DNA of 8,926 nucleotides, taken from assembly GCA_011390695.1 (NCBI GenBank), contig JAABRW010000441.1, forward strand, positions 1-8,926. Reading direction: 5' to 3'. Of this stretch, positions 1 to 6,660 are shown in pieces (position 1 is the stretch's first letter; each line of letters opens with the position of its first letter). The translations under genes were made by a program, and so were the position numbers. The notes under the pieces are model-generated. The model saw only the letters and a list, made by a program, of their open reading frames with translations, was not told the origin of the DNA and made no database searches. Source of the DNA: Desulfotignum sp. GTDB lineage: Bacteria; Desulfobacterota; Desulfobacteria; Desulfobacterales; Desulfobacteraceae.

Positions 1-50
1 TAGAAAAAGGTCAGACAGGCAAAATCCTGGTGCTGGTGACCCTTCAATAA
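1..50 (+). CDS. C-terminal end of a paralogue of the large repeat protein (partial)
   Basis: Only the last 15 whole codons and the stop (TAA 48-50) of a gene entering from the left are present. The reading frame ends in GKILVLVTLQ, nearly the same as the end of the 753-residue protein at 2318-4579 (GLVLVLVSLQ). I infer that a second member of that family, at least sharing the conserved C-terminal domain, lies immediately upstream. The next gene's ribosome binding site begins three bases after the stop, so the two are probably co-transcribed. Nothing can be said about the missing N-terminal part. Confidence 0.7.
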   Translation, partial: EKGQTGKILVLVTLQ

Positions 51-52
51 AC

Positions 53-58
53 AGGAGG
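53..58 (+). promoter_or_regulatory. Strong ribosome binding site for the 28-codon peptide gene
   Basis: AGGAGG, seven bases before ATG 66-68. It is as good as any Shine-Dalgarno sequence in the window and is the main evidence that the very short frame behind it is translated. It also decides for ATG 66 over the internal ATG at 87, which has no comparable site. Confidence 0.75.
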
Positions 59-65
59 CGGCACT

Positions 66-152
66 ATGGCGTACAAACAAAAAGGGATGAAGATCTTGAA
101 TTCAGACGTCATGAGGGTTATTAACGGTGGACAGATGCGTGTGTTTGAATAG
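66..152 (+). CDS. 28-residue peptide with double-glycine leader motif
   Basis: A micro-gene of 28 codons (ATG 66, TAG 150-152) with an ideal Shine-Dalgarno site. The product reads MAYKQKGMKILNSDVMRV then INGG and QMRVFE. Counting back from the second glycine, it has Leu at -12, a hydrophobic Met at -7, Ile at -4 and Gly-Gly at -2/-1. This is the pattern of double-glycine leaders removed by C39 peptidase-type ABC exporters (bacteriocins, peptide pheromones, some RiPPs). Cleavage after GG would leave only a six-residue product, QMRVFE, so a signalling peptide or a degenerate/minimal leader is more likely than a bacteriocin. It sits between the end of a large repeat-protein gene and a small secreted protein gene. 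No exporter or C39 protease is in the window. Translation is well supported; the function is inferred. Confidence 0.6.
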   Translation: MAYKQKGMKILNSDVMRVINGGQMRVFE

Positions 153-158
153 AATGCC

Positions 159-178
159 TGCCGGCGGGGTACCCGGCA
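159..178 (+). other. Short hairpin after the peptide gene
   Basis: TGCCGG and CCGGCA form a 6-bp GC-rich stem with an 8-base loop, seven bases after the peptide gene's stop. There is no T-run behind it, so it is not a classical terminator. It could stabilise or partly attenuate the transcript between the peptide gene and the next gene. This is weak, structure-only evidence. Confidence 0.3.
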
Positions 179-212
179 CCTCCCTTAAGACCGTTAAATG
201 AGGAGAACCTCT

Positions 213-605
213 ATGAAAAATCAAATCGTTGTAATGGCTGTCATGCTGGTGGTGATCCCGGTGGGGGTATGGGCAGCCATGAGCAGCACCAATTTTCAGA
301 TAAGCACCACTGTGATGTCAGGGGGGGGCGGGGGGATGGCCTCGGCAGGATTTGGAGTCCAGTCCGTACTGGGTCAGCCCACGCCCGTTGCGCTGCAGCA
401 GAATCATCCGGCTTCCTCCGGATATCTGCTTTATCCCGGGTTTATGTACACCCTGCAGACCCCGTCCTGTTTCGGGGATCTTGATGAGGAGGGCGATGTG
501 GATGGACACGATATTGTTCTTTTTATCGGTGGTTATCCCGGGCCCATTGATGCCGCGGACCTGGAGCGGTTTGCCTCTGAATTCGGCAGGCAGGACTGCC
601 GATAA
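213..605 (+). CDS. Small secreted protein with C-terminal dockerin-like Ca-binding loop
   Basis: 130 residues. The start at ATG 213 is chosen because AGGAG (201-205) lies seven bases upstream; the earlier ATG at 198 overlaps that site and has none of its own. Residues 1-22 are a signal peptide ending VWAA, so the product is exported. Residues 35-76 carry a glycine-rich stretch (SGGGGGM) followed by GFGVQSVLGQPTP and YLLYPGFMYTL. I recognise this arrangement from many short secreted proteins of sulfate-reducing bacteria, but it has no known function. Residues 88-101 (GDLDEEGDVDGHDI) match the first loop of a type I dockerin, with acidic ligands at 89, 91, 93, 97 and 100; residues 112-125 look like a reduced second half. 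Since no cohesin partner is seen, a role as a calcium-stabilised tail is more likely than cellulosome assembly. The gene lies in an operon with exported proteases. A second copy of the loop occurs in the remnant at 6461-6583. Confidence 0.75.
   Translation: MKNQIVVMAVMLVVIPVGVWAAMSSTNFQISTTVMSGGGGGMASAGFGVQSVLGQPTPVALQQNHPASSGYLLYPGFMYTLQTPSCFGDLDEEGDVDGHDIVLFIGGYPGPIDAADLERFASEFGRQDCR
321..335 (+). repeat. Poly-G tract (G8-C-G6) inside coding sequence
   Basis: Eight G, one C, then six G within the small dockerin-like gene, coding for its run of glycines (residues 37-41). Such tracts are prone to slipped-strand mispairing. A change of one base would frameshift the gene before its calcium-binding loop. 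Confidence 0.6.
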
Positions 606-670
606 ACGGACCTGCTGCACCCGAAATCATGAAAAACAGTGTCGTTGTGTTTAAAGGAGTGGTGGAACCT

Positions 671-1357
671 ATGAAAATGCTTGCTGTAACCGTGAGTATG
701 GTATATATGCTGTCGCTGCTGCTGATCGCCTGTCCGGCCGGCAGCCTGGCACAAAGTCAGGATGAGGTCCAATGGCGGGTCCAGGACCTGGTATTCAAAC
801 ACTACATGGACGGCATTCCCTATTCAGAAGCCCATGCGCTTGGACCCGAAGCCCTGCCGTACCTGCTTGAACTGCTGGAAAACCCGGAAATAAAAATTTT
901 CTGGACCAATGTCGTCGTCACCATTGGGTTCATTGAAGATCCGTCAGCGGTTGACCCGCTGATCGACTTTCTGGAGCGGGCGGAAGGGGAGGTGGACGGG
1001 GCATCCTTCCGGGCGCTGCTCAGTGTTCCCTATGCCCTGGGATGCATTGCCGCGGGCGGCGGGGACCGGTCCATTGCCTATCTGGCCGGTACCATTGCCG
1101 GTTCCGGCAACACAGCCATCCGGTGGCAGTTCAGGGACAAACCCGTCCATGATCTGGTGGCGGAATACGCGGTGATGGGACTGGCGGTTTCCGGCCGGCC
1201 CGAGGCCCGGCAGCTGCTCCAGACCCTACACCGGGAAGCGGTCAAAAAAGGCGCACACGAACCCCGCCGGTTTCTGACAGACACGGTGCCCCAGGCCCTG
1301 ACGCTGATGGACCGGCTGGAATCCAGAGGACGTGCCGCCGTGCTCAATCCCCAATAA
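671..1357 (+). CDS. Exported HEAT-repeat-like protein, possible lipoprotein
   Basis: 228 residues. The start at ATG 671 is preferred: AAAGGAG (653-659) lies upstream, and the frame then opens directly with a signal peptide (MKMLAVTVSMVYMLSLLL). A start at ATG 629 is possible but has no ribosome binding site and would add 14 residues before the signal. LIAC at residues 18-21 fits a lipobox, so Cys21 may be lipidated; cleavage after GSLA (residue 27) is the alternative. Residues 61-102 (YLLELLENPEIK..., then a helix leading into DPSAVDPLIDFLER) form a typical HEAT/PBS-type helical pair, and residues 163-188 look like another. Such repeats usually bind proteins. No catalytic motif is seen. The gene is 65 bases behind the dockerin-like gene and 46 bases ahead of the metalloprotease. 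A scaffold or chaperone role for the exported proteins is possible but unproven. Confidence 0.7.
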   Translation: MKMLAVTVSMVYMLSLLLIACPAGSLAQSQDEVQWRVQDLVFKHYMDGIPYSEAHALGPEALPYLLELLENPEIKIFWTNVVVTIGFIEDPSAVDPLIDFLERAEGEVDGASFRALLSVPYALGCIAAGGGDRSIAYLAGTIAGSGNTAIRWQFRDKPVHDLVAEYAVMGLAVSGRPEARQLLQTLHREAVKKGAHEPRRFLTDTVPQALTLMDRLESRGRAAVLNPQ

Positions 1358-1403
1358 TCGCAGAAAACCATTGGACTGAATTCTGAATAAAAGGACGTTT
1401 GTG

Positions 1404-2273
1404 ATGAAAAAAATCCTGTTTCTGGGTGCGGTGATGCTCATGATTCCGGCAATGGCCAAAGCCCTTGACTGGGTGCCCTTCAGCGTGACCCGGCATGTTC
1501 AAACCACCGGGTATGCCGCGGCCGACTTTGACAATGCCATGGATGATATCAATGAGCGCATGAAATATGACAACCATGACTGCACCGATGATGTGCCCTG
1601 TACGGTCCGTTTTTTCCGCAGCGGCGCCCTGGGGACGTTCGGTACTTCAGGGGACGGCCTGGATGTGATCACCACCCAGGCGGAACTGACCAGCGTATTC
1701 AATGTCACCACACACCGGGCCAAAGTGGTGACGGCGGTGGATTTTTGTGCCGGCAGCTTCAACACTTCCATTATCGGCTGCGGCCGGTGTGATGCCTTCG
1801 GGTTTATTGTGGAGGACTGGGTCCAGGGCAATGTATATGTGCATGAATACGGGCACAATGTGCTGGGGTGCGGACACAGGGATGACTGTACCTTCAATAT
1901 CATGCATTCCATTTCCATTGGCAGCAACAACTCGGTCAACAGCAGTGAGTGCAGCGGATTCGGGGGAAAAGCTTACACCCAGCTGTGCGGCACGGTATAT
2001 GACGGACTTGGGGGACCATTAACCGTGAACGGCGGGCCTTACTGGGTCACATGTAACGTCACGGTGCCTGCCGGCCGGACCCTGACCATTCATGCCGGTG
2101 TGGAGATCCAGTTTCACCGGGGGCTGCGCATCACCTCTTCGGGCAATACCAGCGGGGATGGCACCACCAGCCGGATCCTTCTTTACTCCAACAATGCCAA
2201 CAGGGATTTTCCCACCGCCGTCGTGGATGGGGAGATGATCATCCGCAACGGGGGACAGTTGATCCTCGATTGA
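1404..2273 (+). CDS. Secreted zinc metalloprotease (metzincin-like) with beta-helix-like C-terminal tail
   Basis: 289 residues from ATG 1404, with AAAAGGA upstream (GTG 1401 directly adjoins it and is less likely). Residues 1-20 form a signal peptide ending AKA. The catalytic region has HEYGHNVLGCGH at residues 147-158 and a Met-turn-like NIMHS at 165-169, as in metzincin proteases. However, one extra residue stands between the second His and the Gly compared with HExxHxxGxxH. Cysteines at 60, 66, 115, 126, 129, 156, 162 and 183 suggest disulfides in an exported protein. Residues 195-289 start GTVYDG, continue with PYWVTCNVTVPAGRTLTI, and resemble the first coils of a right-handed beta-helix; the tail ends abruptly at ILD. 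The role is most likely extracellular protein breakdown or processing. It may be inactive if the inserted residue displaces the third zinc ligand. The next gene's ATG is 44 bases downstream. Confidence 0.75.
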   Translation: MKKILFLGAVMLMIPAMAKALDWVPFSVTRHVQTTGYAAADFDNAMDDINERMKYDNHDCTDDVPCTVRFFRSGALGTFGTSGDGLDVITTQAELTSVFNVTTHRAKVVTAVDFCAGSFNTSIIGCGRCDAFGFIVEDWVQGNVYVHEYGHNVLGCGHRDDCTFNIMHSISIGSNNSVNSSECSGFGGKAYTQLCGTVYDGLGGPLTVNGGPYWVTCNVTVPAGRTLTIHAGVEIQFHRGLRITSSGNTSGDGTTSRILLYSNNANRDFPTAVVDGEMIIRNGGQLILD

Positions 2274-2317
2274 TACCTCAAATTTTCAAATACCATCTGA
2301 ATAAGGAGAAAAACACC

Positions 2318-4579
2318 ATGCAATGCTGCAAATGGACAGGTATGGTCCTTACCTTCGTTCTTGTGATGACAGCCTTTAGCACACCTGTATTCGGGGCGGT
2401 CCCCAGTCTGATTAACTATCAGGGCAGGCTGGATGACAGCACCGGCACCCCGGTTGCCGACGGCAACTATACCATGCGGTTTTATCTGTATGATGCCGAA
2501 ACAGGCGGTAACCAGCTCTGGAATCCGGATGATGGCGAGGAACAGGAAGTTGCTGTATCGCAGGGGCTGTTCAATGTCCACCTGGGAAAATATTTCTCTG
2601 TTGACAGTAGCATGTTTGACACTGGCGGGGTCTGGCTGGAAATAGCGGTCTACAATCATGATTCAAGAAGTTGGGAAACCCTGAAGCCCCGCCAGCAGGT
2701 TACTGCTGTGGCTTATGCTCTGAAAGCCGGGGATGCCGACACCCTGGACGGCAACCCTGCCGGTGCCTTTGCCCTGACAGACCATGAGCATGATACCGTG
2801 TATGTGAATGAGGGCCAGGCTGGTGCCGTCACCAGTGTCATGATTGCCGGCAGCAGCATCACCAACACCCACCTGGCGGACCATGCGGTGACGGGCGGCA
2901 AAATTCTGGACAACTCCATCACGGCAGCGGACCTGGCCCCGGGTGCTGTCACGGGTTCGGAACTGGCGGATCAGTCCGTGACCGCCGGCAAAATAAAATG
3001 GTCCATCAATTATACCGGGTCGGACCTCCACGGGGGAATCCTCAGCCTGACCAATGTGGCTGATGCGTCCCCGGGGAACTACCCCATGGGGGTGTACGGC
3101 GCAGCGGACGGCGATCCCCAGGGACACAAGCCGGTTATGGGGGTTTTCGGCGGAACCCCCGGGTTTGTTCCGGGATCCGCCATAACCCGCCTGCCGGTGA
3201 ACAGGATCGGTGTGGGCGGGGCTTCCGATACCGGGCATGGTGTGGCCGGGGTGACCCATTCCGGAACCGGGGTCTTCGGCACCAGCGGCACTGGCACCGG
3301 CGGATATTTTTCTTCAGACGGCAACTATGGCTACGGGGTTTACGGCACCGCCACCAACGACGGAAACGATGCCAATTACGGCGGCTATTTTTTGGCTGCC
3401 GGTACCATTGGCCGGGCGGTTTACGGGAGGTCCACCCATACCGGCCTCCATGCCAACTACGGGGGGCATTTCACCGCGGCCGGAGCCTATGGACTGGGGG
3501 TTTATGGTGCCTCCACCCATACGGGCAACTATATGAATTACGGCGGTTATTTCACCGCTGCCGGCGGCGGCGGCCGGGCGGTTTACGGGTCCGCCGTCAA
3601 TACCGGTGACGTTACCAATTACGGGGGGTATTTCTCTGCGTCGGGTTTGAACGGCCGGGGGGTTTACGCAGGTGCCTCAGGTGGCAGCGGCCGGGGGGTC
3701 CATGCCTATGCCACCGGAGCGAATGGCCGGGGAGTCTATGCCTATACCACCGGAGATAACGCCTATGCCATCGAGGCATTCAGTGCCGGCTCCGATGGCA
3801 TTTATGCCGCCACCGGAGCATCCAATGAACATGCAGGGTATTTTTTCACCAATGTGGCTTCAGGCCTGGCCGGGGCTGCCCTGTATGCCCGGACCGATAA
3901 TTTCACCGGACAGGGCATTGCCTTTTGGGCACACAATGATCATACCAGCAGCACCGATACTGCAGTCGTGATCAGCAACGACGGAACCGGGCCCCTGCTC
4001 AAGGGGTTTGGTGGAAACGGCGGAGAAGATGAATTCCGCATTGACAATGACGGCACCATGCGTTTTTTCAACAGCAGCCATGTGGAAACCGTCCGCATCT
4101 CTCCCAGTCAGGATGGCAGCGGGCGGGTGGTGACCCAGGTGCTTGAGATCACCGGCGGCAGCGACCTGTCCGAACAGTTTGTTATTACGGAACAGGAGAT
4201 CCCTCCGGCCCCGGGCATGGTGGTGAGCATCGATCCGGACCAGCCGGGTCATCTGGCGGTGAGCCGCATGGCTTATGATAACAAGGTGGCCGGCATCATC
4301 AGCGGGGCCGGGGGCATCAAATCCGGGATGATGATGGGCCAGAAAGGGTCTGTGGCCGACGGGCAGCATCCGGTGGCCCTGACCGGCAGGGTCTATTGCC
4401 AGGCCAATGCCTCTTCCCACGCTATCCGCCCCGGGGACCTGCTCACCACATCGGATCTGCCGGGACATGCCATGAAGGTCACGGACCATGGCCGGGCCAA
4501 CGGGGCCATACTGGGCAAGGCCATGACTTCACTGGATGCCGGTACCGGCCTGGTGCTGGTATTGGTGAGTCTGCAATAA
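2318..4579 (+). CDS. Large secreted repeat protein, tail-fibre/adhesin-like
   Basis: 753 residues. The start at ATG 2318 follows AAGGAG (2303-2308) and begins with a signal peptide (residues 1-26, ending VFGA). Residues 27-125 form a domain starting PSLINYQGRLDDSTGTPV, common at the N-terminus of exported repeat proteins. Residues 148-230 hold short 'HxADxAVTGGKI/LxDxSVTAGKI' elements seen in fibre-like proteins. Residues 338-445 are four 27-residue repeats (GRxVYG...NYGGYF.AAG) and 446-493 four 12-residue repeats (GRGVYAY.TG.N), expected to build an elongated fibre. Residues 613-753 are a conserved C-terminal domain (GSDLSEQF, PGMVVSID, KVAGIISGAGG, GRVYC, GDLLTTSDLPGHAMK) whose end is shared with the partial gene at 1-50. 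The similarity to phage tail fibres lies in the repeat style only; the signal peptide points to a cell-surface or secreted product. The exact function is unknown. The C10 protease start is only 16 bases downstream. Confidence 0.75.
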   Translation: MQCCKWTGMVLTFVLVMTAFSTPVFGAVPSLINYQGRLDDSTGTPVADGNYTMRFYLYDAETGGNQLWNPDDGEEQEVAVSQGLFNVHLGKYFSVDSSMFDTGGVWLEIAVYNHDSRSWETLKPRQQVTAVAYALKAGDADTLDGNPAGAFALTDHEHDTVYVNEGQAGAVTSVMIAGSSITNTHLADHAVTGGKILDNSITAADLAPGAVTGSELADQSVTAGKIKWSINYTGSDLHGGILSLTNVADASPGNYPMGVYGAADGDPQGHKPVMGVFGGTPGFVPGSAITRLPVNRIGVGGASDTGHGVAGVTHSGTGVFGTSGTGTGGYFSSDGNYGYGVYGTATNDGNDANYGGYFLAAGTIGRAVYGRSTHTGLHANYGGHFTAAGAYGLGVYGASTHTGNYMNYGGYFTAAGGGGRAVYGSAVNTGDVTNYGGYFSASGLNGRGVYAGASGGSGRGVHAYATGANGRGVYAYTTGDNAYAIEAFSAGSDGIYAATGASNEHAGYFFTNVASGLAGAALYARTDNFTGQGIAFWAHNDHTSSTDTAVVISNDGTGPLLKGFGGNGGEDEFRIDNDGTMRFFNSSHVETVRISPSQDGSGRVVTQVLEITGGSDLSEQFVITEQEIPPAPGMVVSIDPDQPGHLAVSRMAYDNKVAGIISGAGGIKSGMMMGQKGSVADGQHPVALTGRVYCQANASSHAIRPGDLLTTSDLPGHAMKVTDHGRANGAILGKAMTSLDAGTGLVLVLVSLQ
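3329..3652 (+). repeat. Four tandem 81-bp (27-residue) coding repeats
   Basis: Units begin at 3329, 3410, 3491 and 3572, each with the pattern GxxVYGxxxxTGxxxNYGGYFxAAGxx. The spacing is exact with no indels, so the repeats evolved as in-frame duplications and diverged by substitution. They are part of the 753-residue protein. Confidence 0.85.
3653..3796 (+). repeat. Four tandem 36-bp (12-residue) coding repeats
   Basis: Units begin at 3653, 3689, 3725 and 3761, with the pattern GRGVYAYxTGxN. They follow the 27-residue array without a break and share its GRxVY start. They look like the longer unit with its 15-residue NYGGYF part removed. The fourth unit (AYAIEAFSAGSD) is the most diverged. 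Confidence 0.8.
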
Positions 4580-4595
4580 CAAAGGAAGACAGGGT

Positions 4596-6035
4596 GTGAA
4601 GAAAAAAAAACATTGTACGAACAGACTGGCCATATTCACAATTAATTTACTCGTTTTTTTTGTCATTACCTGCTCCAGCAGTTTGGGTGCCGGGGTTTCA
4701 AAAACCGAGGCACTGGCGCTGGCGGATATGTGGCATGTCAGGGAATGGAAAGCCGTGCAGGCCAGAAAAAAAGCAGCGATCCAGCAGGAGCGGATGGATC
4801 ATACGGCTCACCGACAGGTGTTTTTTCTGGTGGACGGCGGGGTTCTGCTGGACAGGGAGCCTGCGGACCAGCCGGTGCTGGCCTATGTGGTGGCCTATGA
4901 ATCGTCGGGATTTGTGGTGATGAGCGGGGATGACCGCCTGTTGCCCATTGTGGCGTTCGATCCGGTCACCGAATTTCGGTGGGATGCGCCTGACCGCAAT
5001 TTTCTGCGGTATTTTCTGGAAAAAAACATCCCTGCCCGGTGGCGGCGGATGCAGGCAAAAAAAGCGGTGGCATCACCGGTGGGCGTGCATCCCATGTGGC
5101 AAAAACTGTGGACTATGTGGGCCGATGCCAGGACTTTGGAACCCGTGCCATCTGAGGATGCACCCCTTGAAGATGCGCCCATGGATACCCTTCAGTGGGC
5201 CACCGCCAACTGGGACCAGGGGTGGCCCTATAACACAACAGTGGTGGCCAATAACGGCAGCATTGGCGGTATCCCCACCGGGTGCACTGCCACGGCCATG
5301 GCCATCAAGTTGCGGTATCACAGCTGGCCCCCCACGGGAAATGAAGCAAGATCTTATACTGACCGGGGGGGGGATGTGCAGTTCAGCCACGCGGTGGATT
5401 TCAGTCTCCAGAACTACAACTGGGCTGATATGCCCTTGAACAACCTGACCACTGCCCACCAGGGGGTGGCGGACCTCATGTACCACTGCGGAGTGGCGGT
5501 GTCCATGAACTATGAAGTGGGCGCATCCGGTGCCTGGTTGACCACGACCGCCATGCACACCTATTTTCGGTACAAGGGCACCATTGACCTGCGCTCGGAT
5601 CATGAAGCCCCCATGATGGACAGCATCCTGGCCGGGCTGCCGGTGATTCTGTCCACCGGCTCCCACACGTTGGTGGCGGATGGATACCGGGATGACCCGT
5701 CACCCTATTTTCATATCAATGCAGGGTGGGGCGGCGGCAGCAACGGGTGGTACAATCTGGACCAGGTGCCGGGTACCAAAAAAATTGTTGAACGCTCTTA
5801 TCCCTACAGTTCACCTGAAAACTATCAGTTTGTCGACGGGGCCTGGAGCGGGACGGAAACCGGTACCCTTCAAAATCCCTTTGATACTGTCTCAGAGGGG
5901 TATAATGCCACCCCGGTCAACGGGCAGTTGTGGATTCGGTCCAATTTTTACAGCGGCACTGGGAATGACCCGGTGGTTTTCAGCAAAGCCATGACCATTT
6001 ATGCTTATCGGGGAACGGTGATTATCGGCGATTGA
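4596..6035 (+). CDS. Secreted C10-family (streptopain-type) cysteine protease with C-terminal beta-helix-like tail
   Basis: 479 residues, starting at GTG 4596 with AGGA (4583-4586) nine bases upstream. No better ATG exists before the signal peptide (residues 1-32, hydrophobic core FTINLLVFFVIT). Residues 34-155 form the propeptide with the Spi-like strand AYVVAYESSGFVVMSGDDRL, which keeps C10 proteases inactive until cleaved. The catalytic domain runs from about 198 to 410: NWDQGWPYN, then the nucleophile Cys230 in TGCTATAMA, the YHSWPPTG motif, the catalytic His357 in SHTLVADGY, and the HINAGWGGGSNGWY loop at 373-386. Both catalytic residues are present, so it should be active. Residues 418-479 (TETGTLQNPFDTVSEGYN... 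ending YRGTVIIGD) resemble the opening of a right-handed beta-helix. It lies 16 bases behind the large repeat protein, so the two are co-translated; that protein could be a substrate or partner (inference). Confidence 0.88.
   Translation: MKKKKHCTNRLAIFTINLLVFFVITCSSSLGAGVSKTEALALADMWHVREWKAVQARKKAAIQQERMDHTAHRQVFFLVDGGVLLDREPADQPVLAYVVAYESSGFVVMSGDDRLLPIVAFDPVTEFRWDAPDRNFLRYFLEKNIPARWRRMQAKKAVASPVGVHPMWQKLWTMWADARTLEPVPSEDAPLEDAPMDTLQWATANWDQGWPYNTTVVANNGSIGGIPTGCTATAMAIKLRYHSWPPTGNEARSYTDRGGDVQFSHAVDFSLQNYNWADMPLNNLTTAHQGVADLMYHCGVAVSMNYEVGASGAWLTTTAMHTYFRYKGTIDLRSDHEAPMMDSILAGLPVILSTGSHTLVADGYRDDPSPYFHINAGWGGGSNGWYNLDQVPGTKKIVERSYPYSSPENYQFVDGAWSGTETGTLQNPFDTVSEGYNATPVNGQLWIRSNFYSGTGNDPVVFSKAMTIYAYRGTVIIGD
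4602..4610 (+). repeat. A9 homopolymer at codons 2-5 of the C10 protease gene
   Basis: Nine A directly after GTGAAG. Slippage here, in replication or transcription, would knock the protease out of frame at its very start. Confidence 0.5.
5365..5373 (+). repeat. G9 homopolymer in the catalytic domain of the C10 protease gene
   Basis: Nine consecutive G encoding part of DRGGDV (residues 256-261), between the catalytic Cys and His. Tracts of this length are known slippage sites. A single-base change would remove the His half of the active site. Confidence 0.55.
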
Positions 6036-6583
6036 AAAGGAGCGCCTGCCAGATTTCAGCCTGTCATCCTCTATACCGTGGCATCTGATCCGGACCAAAT
6101 GCTGTTTTCCGTCCTCCGGCATCACCTGGCATTCCGACAGAAGCGGATATCCGGGAGATGGCAGAAAGATGCAGCAGAGGATGACATTGAAGGGGATTAC
6201 TCGCTGTTTGTCCGGACCCCTTCTAACACCATCTGGTTCTGGCATGACATTGCCTGGACCGGCCAGGAGATCTCCTGTCGTCGGGGAAAAATCGAAGACC
6301 TCGGTCCATGACCATGCTGGCGCCCCTGGGGATGGATCTGCCGGGCAGTGAAAAGGGCAGGTATGTTTTTTTGGGGGAACAGATACCATTGCTGACGGAA
6401 CGGTGAACTGGTCTGATTTTTTTTGACACCCTCAGCGTGAGGGTGGGTGTATGCCAGTCAGATTTTAATTCAGATGGCCATGTGGACGGCAGCGACGTTT
6501 ATGCATTCATTAAACAGGCAGATATGGAATGCCTGGAAGACTTTGCCGGAATATTCGGATCCCTTGGAGAAGATAACAATTAA
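6036..6583 (+). pseudogene. Frameshifted remnant of a secreted protein ending in a dockerin-like loop
   Basis: No intact gene fits here, but coherent protein pieces appear in successive frames. Frame A (about 6189-6305) reads IEGDYSLFVRTPSNTIWFWH. Frame B (6308-6370) reads MTMLAPLGMDLPGSEKGRYV. Frame C (6371-6423) reads FGGTDTIADGTVNWSDFF. Frame B again (6425-6583) gives DTLSVRVGVC, then DFNSDGHVDGSDVYAF and a stop at 6581. Together they resemble a beta-rich module ('GxYxFFFGxD...') followed by the same dockerin-like loop as in the gene at 213-605. Two of the three shifts fall at homopolymers: a T7 at 6366-6372, which needs one more T, and a T8 at 6417-6424, which needs one fewer. There is no start codon with a ribosome binding site for the pieces. 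It is either a true decayed gene or one spoiled by homopolymer sequencing errors. Confidence 0.6.
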
Positions 6584-6600
6584 CCGGAGTGTAATTAAAA

Positions 6601-6633
6601 ACAAAGCCCCGGTAATGACCACCGGGGCTTTGT
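6601..6633. terminator. Bidirectional rho-independent terminator between convergent units
   Basis: A perfect 13-bp inverted repeat, ACAAAGCCCCGGT at 6601-6613 and its complement at 6621-6633, with a 7-base loop. It is flanked by T-rich sequence on the right (TTTTG) and by AATTAAAA on the left, which reads as TTTTAATT on the - strand. It can therefore stop both the long + strand operon and the leftward PEP-CTERM gene. Confidence 0.9.
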
Positions 6634-6660
6634 TTTGTTGTGGAGGAAAATATTTATTAT

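Noticed and set aside
213..605. Cellulosome component because of the dockerin-like loop
   Set aside because: No cohesin or glycoside hydrolase is visible and the second dockerin half is degenerate; a simple Ca-binding tail is more likely.
3329..3796. Regular repeats that could suggest a CRISPR array
   Set aside because: The repeats are in-frame coding units with no unique spacers and belong to a long intact protein.
2318..4579. Prophage tail-fibre gene
   Set aside because: The product has a signal peptide and its neighbours are secreted proteases; no phage structural, lysis or integration gene is present.
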